Below, piece by piece: positions 1-5,162 of a stretch of 6,756 bases of DNA. Within the stretch, counting starts at the first letter, position 1; every line of letters begins with the position of its first letter. The notes below the pieces were generated by a model, which was not told where the DNA came from, did not search any database, and worked only from the letters and a program-made list of their open reading frames with translations. The stretch is taken from the NCBI GenBank assembly GCA_937871355.1, contig CALMPX010000105.1, positions 1 to 6,756 of the forward strand, given 5' to 3'. The position numbers and the translations under genes are program-made. This DNA comes from an uncultured Bdellovibrio sp. GTDB taxonomy: Bacteria; Bdellovibrionota; Bdellovibrionia; Bdellovibrionales; Bdellovibrionaceae.

Positions 1-113
1 ATACGCGATCCAGTTGAGATCTGCGCCATACTTTTTTGTTTTTCTCTTGTGTTCGATGCCAACGATCTTTGTGCATTCAGTGATGCCACATTCGTACTAA
101 TTCTCATACCCAT
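1..113 (-). CDS. fliC: Flagellin, N-terminal fragment (gene continues past left edge)
   Basis: Flagellin is the subunit of the flagellar filament, exported through the flagellar type III apparatus and assembled outside the cell. Reading the minus strand from the ATG at 113-111 gives 37 codons without a stop, starting MGMRISTNVASLNAQRSL and reaching AQISTGSR at the edge. This is the conserved D0 coiled-coil start of bacterial flagellins (an N-terminal motif of the form RI.TN..SL.AQR.L, followed by a small charged helix and a S(T/S)G.R(I) motif). A good Shine-Dalgarno, AAAGGGG at 127-121, lies 7 nt before the ATG, which fixes the start; the second ATG (107-105) has no such spacing. A sigma-28-like promoter lies about 170 bp upstream on the same strand. 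The symbol is generic: Bdellovibrio relatives carry several flagellin paralogues and which one this is cannot be told from 37 residues. Confidence 0.88.
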   Translation of the reverse strand, partial: MGMRISTNVASLNAQRSLASNTREKQKSMAQISTGSR

Positions 114-193
114 AAAACGTCCCCTTTGGTATAGTTTTTGTTATTTATAATTTTCAATTTTCAAAAACTTAAAAAAATCGAAAACAGCCTAAG

Positions 194-253
194 AAAAGTT
201 TTGAGTGATTGATTCATCACTTTTCCCAAGCTGCCTTCCTGCGACAGAAGGGC
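194..253. other. Foldable segment in the flagellin leader (two hairpins)
   Basis: Two potential stem-loops lie side by side. The first can pair 194-199 (AAAAGT) with 219-224 (ACTTTT), or alternatively 204-209 (AGTGAT) with 216-221 (ATCACT). These two pairings overlap and so would be mutually exclusive. The second pairs 233-238 (GCCTTC) with 247-253 (GAAGGGC, one bulged G) around an 8-nt loop. The structures exist on either strand: on minus they fall within the predicted flagellin 5' leader; on plus they precede the terminator at 300-335. Hand-folded only, and short hairpins in AT-rich DNA arise by chance. Confidence 0.35.
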
Positions 254-287
254 TCGTAACTTTCTCTTACATGCCAACTTGAATAAC

Positions 288-315
288 CTATCGGATGAAG
301 GTCTAGGGAACTTTA
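288..315 (-). promoter_or_regulatory. Probable sigma-28 (FliA) promoter for flagellin
   Basis: On the minus strand TAAAGTTC (315-308) is followed after 12 nt by TCCGATAG (295-288). The enterobacterial FliA consensus is TAAAGTTT-N11-GCCGATAA, so 7 of 8 and 6 of 8 positions match with one extra spacer base. It points at the flagellin start, which is a classic FliA target. Transcription would begin near 281, giving a leader of about 168 nt. The match and the target gene support each other; the start site itself is inferred. Confidence 0.68.
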
Positions 316-335
316 GCCCTAGGTCGTGTTTTTTT
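300..335 (+). terminator. Plus-strand intrinsic terminator with no gene upstream
   Basis: CTAGGG (303-308) pairs with CCCTAG (317-322) around an 8-nt loop. The stem extends outward by two G-T wobbles and a G-C pair (300-302 with 323-325). It is followed by GTG and then seven T (329-335), A, TTT, A and seven more T (341-347). This is the normal form of a Rho-independent terminator for plus-strand transcription. No plus-strand coding region precedes it inside the window, so it would end either a small RNA from 114-300 or transcription antisense to the flagellin gene. Part of its stem is also the -35 box of the sigma-28 promoter on the other strand. Confidence 0.6.
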
Positions 336-424
336 ATTTATTTTTTTACAACTATGTGTTTTGACTCGTTTCGGATTTTAAAAAATGAGTGACCTAGGCC
401 TAGTCATCGACTTTGCTAAAGTTC
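308..424. repeat. Bipartite inverted repeat between flagellin and SGNH hydrolase genes
   Basis: The left arm at 308-325 is GAACTTTAGC directly followed by CCTAGGTC. The right arm, read on the opposite strand from 424 to 391, has the same two blocks in the same order, GAACTTTAGC (424-415) and CCTAGGTC (398-391), separated by 16 extra bases (399-414). Past the second block both copies run into a T-rich stretch (329-335 and, on minus, 386-380). The two exact blocks of 10 and 8 bp in collinear order make chance unlikely. It may be a duplicated and inverted terminator or promoter element; only the left copy has a good terminator stem and a sigma-28 -10 box. Confidence 0.6.
390..406. promoter_or_regulatory. 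Near-perfect palindrome, possible operator
   Basis: TGAC-C-TAGGCCTA-GTCA becomes a perfect 16-bp palindrome if the single C at 394 is left out; the core CTAGGCCTAG (394-403) is perfectly symmetric. It lies about 145 bp upstream of the SGNH hydrolase start and overlaps the right arm of the inverted repeat. The form suits a dimeric repressor or activator site, but no protein can be named, and it may simply result from how the repeat arm was rearranged. Confidence 0.3.
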
Positions 425-551
425 ACAAAAGGAAATCTAGTCTTTAAAAAGTGAATATATATGAAGTAATATAGTATTAAAAACCTTAAGACTCTTAAAT
501 GGAATATTATGAGACACTTTTTGAGTGGTTCATTAAAACCAGAGGCTGCAA

Positions 552-1361
552 ATGAAATTGTTCACACTATTTTTGATCACACTATTAAGTATCGATTCAT
601 GGGCCACTAAGGTTTTACAAATCGGAGATTCTCATACCGTAGGAGCTTTTGGAAACAGTCTCTATAAAGAGTTATCTCTTAATTCCAATGTCACGTCAGC
701 TCGATCTATAGGTTTAGCGAGCGCCAATGGTATTCATTATTCGTCTCATGATGCCGCACAAAGAACCTTAAACTACGGCTACATTGATCGCCCGCAAATG
801 ACAGCCGCGGCTGCTCAGGGTACGGTCGATCAATTATCAACAATGCTGAATAAAGATAAGCCGGATGTTTTGATTGTCGAACTCGCCGATAACTTTGCCG
901 ACTACCGTGAATCAGCACCGAGCGACGCTTTCGTAAAAAATAATATTCAAAAAATCCTAGGCCAAATACAAGCGTCTAATAGTAAACCGAGCGAGTGCTT
1001 TTGGGTCGGTCCCACTTGGACCGACTGGGTTGATGAGAATGGCCTACCTGTAGATAACAGAAAAAGTACAAAAGAAGGTAAAAAGATAGGAACTTTCTAC
1101 AAAAAAAGTACCCTCCGCGCACAGCAAGTCGCATCACTGATTAAAAATGAAATAAGCGGTAAATGCACCTTCATCGACAGTTTAAAAATTTTAGATAAAA
1201 CAGAAGTTAAAACGTCTGATGGCATCCACTGCAACCAAGCTTCCGGCACATTATGGGGCCAAGAAGCCTATAAAGAAATCGCTAAAACATCTCATTTATT
1301 AAGCGGCAAAACCAAAACAAATCCCACTCACAACACGACCTCGTCCGCGACAAAAAAATAA
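552..1361 (+). CDS. Exported SGNH/GDSL-type hydrolase
   Basis: SGNH hydrolases are serine esterases or lipases acting on ester or acetyl groups, often on cell-wall sugars. The 269-residue protein opens with a signal peptide (hydrophobic residues 3-14, cleavage likely after SWA at 16-18), so it should act in the periplasm or outside. Block I is IGDSHTVG with nucleophile Ser27. Block III is represented by LADN with Asn114 as likely oxyanion-hole residue, although the usual G-x-N-D order is not kept. Block V is SDGIH with Asp223 and His226 completing the catalytic set. WVGPTW (151-156) is typical of this family in Bdellovibrio-like genomes as far as I recall. The last 20 residues are Thr/Ser/Lys-rich and look disordered. 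The ATG is preceded by AGAGG with 6 nt spacing. No terminator follows, so read-through into the gene at 1471 is possible. The family call is good; the substrate is unknown. Confidence 0.8.
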   Translation: MKLFTLFLITLLSIDSWATKVLQIGDSHTVGAFGNSLYKELSLNSNVTSARSIGLASANGIHYSSHDAAQRTLNYGYIDRPQMTAAAAQGTVDQLSTMLNKDKPDVLIVELADNFADYRESAPSDAFVKNNIQKILGQIQASNSKPSECFWVGPTWTDWVDENGLPVDNRKSTKEGKKIGTFYKKSTLRAQQVASLIKNEISGKCTFIDSLKILDKTEVKTSDGIHCNQASGTLWGQEAYKEIAKTSHLLSGKTKTNPTHNTTSSATKK

Positions 1362-1409
1362 CGACTATGCTCTCATAACTCAACTCAGAGCAAAAAAATA
1401 TTCTGACTA

Positions 1410-1438
1410 TTGTTTTTATTTTAATTATCAGGCATTAT
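1410..1438 (+). promoter_or_regulatory. Possible sigma-70 promoter for GcvH-like gene
   Basis: TTGTTT (1410-1415), a 17-nt spacer, then CATTAT (1433-1438), each matching four of six consensus positions, 32 bp before the GTG start. Predicted initiation near 1445 would leave a short leader that includes the AAGGGG ribosome binding site. The DNA here is AT-rich, so a chance match is quite possible. Confidence 0.33.
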
Positions 1439-1470
1439 TGTTTCTAAATCGATCGAAATAAGGGGTTTCT

Positions 1471-1875
1471 GTGAGCGAAAATGTTAAAAATTTCATGCAC
1501 TATTTATGGTATTCTGAACAAGATGGCGTTATTACAATCGGTATCAACGAAGAGGGGCTCGAAGATATCACTGAAATCAACAGTATTGATCTTCCTCAAG
1601 AACAAGATGAAATTGATGCGGATTCACCTATTGGAACTTTAGACTCAGACGATGGACAATTAGATATTTTTTCGCCCGTCAAAGGAACTGTGATCGAAGT
1701 TAATTCTCAAGTTCTCGAAAATCCGGAAATTATACTGGAAGATTCATACGAAGAAGGATGGCTTCTTCGTATTGAAACAACAGAGGAACTTGAAGACGAT
1801 GATCTTGACGAGGACGAAGACGATGAAGACGACGATCTCTATGATGAAGAAGACGAAGATTCTGAGGAAGATTAA
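1471..1875 (+). CDS. GcvH-like lipoyl-domain protein lacking the lipoyl lysine, acidic tail
   Basis: Residues about 10-103 follow the glycine cleavage H protein fold: ITIGINEEGLEDITEINSIDLP (21-42, block IDLP matching VDLP), then LDSDDGQLDIFSPVKGTV (57-74) and NPEIILEDSYEEGWLLRI (84-101), the last matching the conserved PELVN-Y-GGW segment. In true H proteins the central motif is ESVKA, whose lysine carries lipoate; here the aligned residues are DSDDG, with Asp61 in place of the lysine. So it cannot be the normal lipoyl carrier of glycine cleavage. A tail at 105-134 has 25 Asp/Glu among 30 residues. No gcvT, gcvP, lipA or lipB lies nearby. GTG start with AAGGGG upstream (spacing 6-7 nt). Its stop overlaps that of the converging gene. 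Fold assignment is strong; the function is unknown and may be structural or regulatory. Confidence 0.8.
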   Translation: MSENVKNFMHYLWYSEQDGVITIGINEEGLEDITEINSIDLPQEQDEIDADSPIGTLDSDDGQLDIFSPVKGTVIEVNSQVLENPEIILEDSYEEGWLLRIETTEELEDDDLDEDEDDEDDDLYDEEDEDSEED

Positions 1876-3053
1876 ACTCCGAACAGACCTTCGCACGTCA
1901 TAATTATTTTTTCTTCGACTTGAGGCTCGGTCATTTTAACTTCGGTTTCAACGACAGGGCTTATTTTTTTAGATACTAAGTATTTAATTCCCGTATAAAT
2001 ATCAACAAATCGATATAAAATTGATTTCAGAGGGACACGCAAGTCGCCGACGCTCACTCGAACAAAACCTTTGACCATCGGAGACACACTGATTTTAATC
2101 AAGGCAGTGCGTTTGTAAGTATTTGTGAAAGTTAAAAGATCCCCTAAAGGAGGCGGTGGAAAGCCAACTCCTGTTGACATGCCAGCCGCGTACATATCGG
2201 GCCCGTAGCTGGTAGATCCTGGAAAAGCCGGAGGATAAAATGTCGAACCTTCAGAAACTTTGTTTTTGCCGTCTTGAGACGCCGCTTTCATAGTTATGTT
2301 GGCTTTACCATTAATACCTACATTGAAAGCAGGCATGGTTGAATTATCAAATCTTTCACCATTACGAAATACTTCAAAAATAAATGCTTTTGAGTCTTTA
2401 TTAAAAGCTAAGCTCAATCCAACTTCTTCGACTCCACCACCGCCGTTTTTCTGAAATCCACCTAAACCGATAACTCCACCTGAGACTTGAACCCCAAATT
2501 CATTAGCATTAATTAATAAAGGGGCTTGAAACCACATCTTATAGTCAACAGCTCGTGCCATGCCTTCAATCACAGCGCGCTTTCGCTCGCTCATCTCTTT
2601 TTTCTCTAAAGTGGTTGGCTCTTGAACTTTAACAAATACTTTTTTTGTTTTTTGTACCGTATACTTAATGGCATCGCCGGTTACTATACCTACACCAATG
2701 AGACCATGCATTTTATCTAAAATTTTTACGACTTGCTTGACGTAGTTCAGTCTTAAGTCAGAAAACTTTTTTTGATCCGGATGAGACAGATTTTTCCAGC
2801 CATTAAGTGGATCTACATCTTCAACTTTACCGCCCTTGCTCTCTATTTTTTTTCGAATTTCATCAGATACGGATAAGCCCAATGCTGTTTTCATCTGATC
2901 GACATCAGGCATCGCTTTGATAGATACTGTCTGCCCATCAGCGAGCTGAATAGAAATGCTCTCATCTGAATTTTCCTGAGCAAAAGCCGGAGAAATCAAA
3001 AGTGCTGAGAAAAGAATGTGTATCAAAAAGAAACGTCTAAATATTTTTTTCAT
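1872..3053 (-). CDS. Exported protein of unknown function
   Basis: I do not recognise this 393-residue protein. It starts with a clear signal peptide (MKKIFRR basic start, hydrophobic 9-23, probable cleavage after AFA at 23-25), so it is exported to the periplasm or beyond. Residues 30-175 are charged and probably mostly helical. From 178 onward the pattern turns to beta-rich with glycine clusters (VSGGVIGLGGF at 190-200, NGGGGVEE at 203-210) and a proline-rich run GFPPPPLGD (297-305). The last part (315-365) has alternating hydrophobic segments. The only cysteine is Cys387. The mature C-terminus does not end in an aromatic residue, so a classical outer-membrane barrel is less likely. There is no Shine-Dalgarno in the 25 nt before the ATG, but the signal peptide leaves little doubt about the start. 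It diverges from the CheY-like gene with about 170 bp between. Confidence 0.75.
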   Translation of the reverse strand: MKKIFRRFFLIHILFSALLISPAFAQENSDESISIQLADGQTVSIKAMPDVDQMKTALGLSVSDEIRKKIESKGGKVEDVDPLNGWKNLSHPDQKKFSDLRLNYVKQVVKILDKMHGLIGVGIVTGDAIKYTVQKTKKVFVKVQEPTTLEKKEMSERKRAVIEGMARAVDYKMWFQAPLLINANEFGVQVSGGVIGLGGFQKNGGGGVEEVGLSLAFNKDSKAFIFEVFRNGERFDNSTMPAFNVGINGKANITMKAASQDGKNKVSEGSTFYPPAFPGSTSYGPDMYAAGMSTGVGFPPPPLGDLLTFTNTYKRTALIKISVSPMVKGFVRVSVGDLRVPLKSILYRFVDIYTGIKYLVSKKISPVVETEVKMTEPQVEEKIIMTCEGLFGV

Positions 3054-3213
3054 AAGTATGGTTACTGCAAAACGGCAACCAAGAAGGTAACTCTGTAATC
3101 AATTTGAATCGATTTTTAATGTAAAAGTTTTAAACAACTGACTAAGTTTAAAAATAATTCTTCACTTAGGAAAAAAAAATCCCGATAAATTTTTGTGGAA
3201 TAACTCAAGTAGC

Positions 3214-3218
3214 GGAGG
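3214..3218 (+). promoter_or_regulatory. Ribosome binding site deciding the GTG start of the CheY-like gene
   Basis: GGAGG lies 4 nt before the GTG at 3223. It is inside the reading frame that a TTG start at 3193 would use, and the receiver domain needs only the residues after the GTG. The spacing is at the short end of the normal range. Confidence 0.6.
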
Positions 3219-3222
3219 AATA

Positions 3223-3615
3223 GTGTACAACACTTCAATTAAAATTCTAGTCGTCGACGATATGATGACCATGCGCAAGCTGGTCAAAAAAGGGTTACAA
3301 AGTATGGGCTTCAGTCAATTTGAAGAAGCGGAAAATGGCCAGATCGCTTGGGAAAAATTAACACAGAACCCAGAAATAGGTCTTATTATTTCTGATTTGA
3401 ATATGCCCCATTGCACCGGACTGAATTTTTTAAAAATGGTCCGCACTCATGACCAATTCAAAAATCTACCGTTCCTTCTACTCACAGCCGAAGGTGAATT
3501 TTCACAAGTTAAGTCGGCTTTAGCGGCCGGAGTGGATAATTGTGTTTTAAAACCGTTTACGTCTCAATCACTTAAAGAGAAATTAAGCCTGACTTATCAA
3601 AAAAAGACGGCATGA
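3223..3615 (+). CDS. CheY-like single-domain response regulator
   Basis: A 130-residue receiver domain with no output domain, the size and layout of CheY. The acidic pocket is Asp12-Asp13 (ILVVDD), the phosphoacceptor is Asp58 (IISDLNMP), followed by Thr88 (LLLTAE) and Lys110 (LKPF), so phosphorylation by a histidine kinase should be possible. The position equal to E. coli CheY Tyr106 is Cys107 (NCVLKP), which is unusual because this residue is normally Tyr, Phe, His or similar and reports activation. The rest is very close to CheY (MRKLV, EEAENG, MVR, GVDNCVLKPF). The start is GTG at 3223 with GGAGG at 3214-3218, only 4 nt away. An in-frame TTG at 3193 would add 10 residues absent in the family. 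No che or kinase gene is adjacent, so its partner (flagellar switch or another pathway) is unknown; the flagellin gene is 3 kb away. Confidence 0.86.
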   Translation: MYNTSIKILVVDDMMTMRKLVKKGLQSMGFSQFEEAENGQIAWEKLTQNPEIGLIISDLNMPHCTGLNFLKMVRTHDQFKNLPFLLLTAEGEFSQVKSALAAGVDNCVLKPFTSQSLKEKLSLTYQKKTA

Positions 3616-3618
3616 AAT

Positions 3619-3651
3619 AAAAAAAATCCGGAGGGGATTTCTCCCCTCCGG
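3619..3651 (-). terminator. Strong intrinsic terminator of the minus-strand operon
   Basis: A perfect 10-bp GC-rich stem, CCGGAGGGGA (3628-3637) with TCCCCTCCGG (3642-3651), closes a TTTC loop. On the minus strand it is followed by A and eight T (3626-3619). It therefore terminates transcription coming from the outer-membrane barrel gene, whose stop is 75 bp upstream of it. On the plus strand no T run follows, so it is a poor intrinsic terminator for the CheY-like gene, although the stem lies only 13 nt past that gene's stop and could protect its 3' end. Confidence 0.87.
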
Positions 3652-3725
3652 CCCTGCTCTCACCGCACACATACTGTGTTCTAGTTGTCATTTATAATGT
3701 CGTACAAGTTGCATTCATGCTGTTG

Positions 3726-5147
3726 TCAAAAGGTGATCGCGGCTTTAGTACTTAATCCATAGGTAAATTTATTATCGAAATCGTTTGTGCTTCCAGCTTT
3801 CCAAGCATTTCCTGGGAATAACAAACCAATTCCAGTTGACCAAGTGACACGTTCACGTGGTTTATAAATAAACTCTGTATCCAATTCTAGACCTAAGTCT
3901 TTTTTAAAGTCTACAAAATTATTATCAACAGTTGTCATCAACTGTGCATAAACCAAAGTATTTTTCCAATCAAACTTTTCGCTCCAAGAATATTTGAACG
4001 AAGGAGCAAGGTACATGGTATTTGCAATGGCTTCATCATCGGCTGAGTTTGAAACTGATAAATTATTTCCACCAACAGCATCATTGGCATGAATAGGACT
4101 ATTTCCTAAAATATCCGTTTTACCTAAACGATGATTGAACATGAGTAGTGCAATATCATAATTGCGATCCAATTGATAACCTTCATAGGTCGATGTTTTT
4201 GGATCATCACCACTCACCACTCCAAATTTAGCGCCATATTCCCATTTGGATTCATTCGCTGGAAATAACATCTCAGCGGCTACCGCATAGGCATTTAACT
4301 TAATTTCTTCGCCGTTTGTATGCTGAATACCTGTTTCTCCCGTTAAAAAGCTTCCTTCTAAACGAAATTCAAACGCCGTCCATTTTCGCTCTAAAAAAAC
4401 GTTGATCGTTTGCGATTTAAATCCACCCATTAAGGCTCCTGTCGAACCCAAGAATCCCGCCAAAGCACCATCATTAGACGTATCACTCGAGCGACGAGTT
4501 TGATGAAACACACCGGCTTTAGCTCCGATATCTTTGTTATCATATTCCATAACGAAAATTTGATCAGATACCGTTGAAGCTAAACCGAAATCAGCCTGAT
4601 AGCTTTTAGCTAAGATCGGCATGAATGACACATTATCAACAATCACACGGTATCCAACCATGTCTCGCGTATCAATCCAGTGATCAAATTCGCCGCGACC
4701 GGCATTATGCGTGATCCCCATACCGAATTCGATTGGTGCACGGCCGGCGACTAAGGCTCCGTACTCTTGATTTACATTTAAATAAAGTTGGCTGGTACGA
4801 ACGCCCATTGAATCTGAATTCTGAGATGTGACATTTGACCCATGACCTGATGTGCCGGAGCGTTCTAAACCGCCACCCCAAAAAGATCCCATCTGAGAAT
4901 TTTTGTAAGCAGGAATATCACTTCCAAAAATATCAAAACGACTGATGATGTTAATGCCATCTGAACCGATAATCTTAGGCTGAAGATACAAGTAGTTTAA
5001 ACCGTAATCTTTACTCGCAGTGGGCTCACCTAAAGATGCATTCGGTACTGACATGTATTCAATACGATAACCACCGCTCCAATCGATCGATATGGCATAG
5101 GCATTTAACGAACATAAAACGATTAATAAATTTAATATTTTTTTCAC
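3726..5147 (-). CDS. Outer-membrane beta-barrel protein, porin-like
   Basis: A 473-residue protein with a signal peptide (MKKILNLLIVLCSLNAYA, cleavage likely after Ala18). Beyond it, the chain is built of short alternating polar/hydrophobic strands with turns rich in Gly, Asn and Asp, and it ends in Phe (KAAITF), the usual C-terminal signal for outer-membrane barrel insertion. Typical strand-like segments are SGGYRIEYMSV (near 24-34), NYLYLQPKIIG, SQLYLNVNQEYGALVAGRAPIEFG and WSTGIGLLFPG. A Gly/Ser/Asn-rich stretch around 92-112 (WGGGLERSGTSGHG) is probably a surface or periplasmic loop. Cys12 is within the signal peptide but does not form a lipobox, so it is not a lipoprotein. The start is GTG, with AAAAGGG 6 nt before it, 15 bp after the GroES-like stop; it is the last gene of the operon. 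The specific family and the transported substrate are not recognised. Confidence 0.78.
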   Translation of the reverse strand: MKKILNLLIVLCSLNAYAISIDWSGGYRIEYMSVPNASLGEPTASKDYGLNYLYLQPKIIGSDGINIISRFDIFGSDIPAYKNSQMGSFWGGGLERSGTSGHGSNVTSQNSDSMGVRTSQLYLNVNQEYGALVAGRAPIEFGMGITHNAGRGEFDHWIDTRDMVGYRVIVDNVSFMPILAKSYQADFGLASTVSDQIFVMEYDNKDIGAKAGVFHQTRRSSDTSNDGALAGFLGSTGALMGGFKSQTINVFLERKWTAFEFRLEGSFLTGETGIQHTNGEEIKLNAYAVAAEMLFPANESKWEYGAKFGVVSGDDPKTSTYEGYQLDRNYDIALLMFNHRLGKTDILGNSPIHANDAVGGNNLSVSNSADDEAIANTMYLAPSFKYSWSEKFDWKNTLVYAQLMTTVDNNFVDFKKDLGLELDTEFIYKPRERVTWSTGIGLLFPGNAWKAGSTNDFDNKFTYGLSTKAAITF

Positions 5148-5162
5148 TGAGCACCCTTTTCT

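Larger units (their letters stand above)
114..551. other. 438-bp gene-free intergenic region
   Basis: AT-rich block between the divergently oriented flagellin (minus) and SGNH hydrolase (plus) genes. From left to right it holds the flagellin ribosome binding site (121-127), two potential hairpins (194-253), the sigma-28 -10 and -35 boxes (288-315), the plus-strand terminator (300-335), and the right arm of the inverted repeat with its palindrome (380-424). Last comes an AT-rich stretch to 551 that must hold the promoter of the hydrolase gene. I could not find a convincing -35/-10 pair there; TATAGT at 470-475 is the best -10 candidate but lacks a matching -35. No protein of more than about 20 codons with a ribosome binding site is visible. 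Confidence 0.7.

Noticed and set aside
385..447. A 20-codon plus-strand open frame starting MSDLGLVIDFAK
   Set aside because: It lies within the inverted repeat, has only a weak GGA-like sequence before it, and such a length is expected by chance. It could be a leader peptide, but nothing else supports that.
199..527. Direct repeat TTTTGAGTG at 199-207 and 519-527
   Set aside because: Nine bases in AT-rich DNA with only loose similarity beyond; not enough to call a repeat.
706..918. Minus-strand open frame of 70 codons within the SGNH hydrolase gene
   Set aside because: It is antisense to a well-supported gene, has no recognisable protein features and no ribosome binding site; it is a shadow.
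1368..1399. Stem TGCTCT/AGAGCA after the SGNH hydrolase stop as a terminator
   Set aside because: The stem is followed by a run of A on plus, not T, and on minus the T run comes before the stem. With a 13-nt loop and 6 bp it is not an intrinsic terminator for either strand.
1780..1870. GAC/GAA-rich stretch as a DNA repeat element
   Set aside because: The low complexity is explained by the Asp/Glu-rich tail it encodes; no regular unit length repeats.
3054..3192. Divergent promoters between the exported protein and the CheY-like gene
   Set aside because: Candidates exist (TTGAAT at 3104 with TTTAAA at 3129, spacing 19) but the DNA is so AT-rich that no pair stands out; left uncalled.
3193..3222. 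TTG start adding ten residues to the CheY-like protein
   Set aside because: The added sequence is Ser/Gly/Asn filler that encodes the GGAGG ribosome binding site of the GTG start; receiver domains do not need it.
3685..3698. TTGTCA and TATAAT on plus just after the terminator, as a promoter
   Set aside because: The two boxes are only two bases apart, and no good -35 sits about 17 bp before the TATAAT. Nothing is coded on plus downstream.
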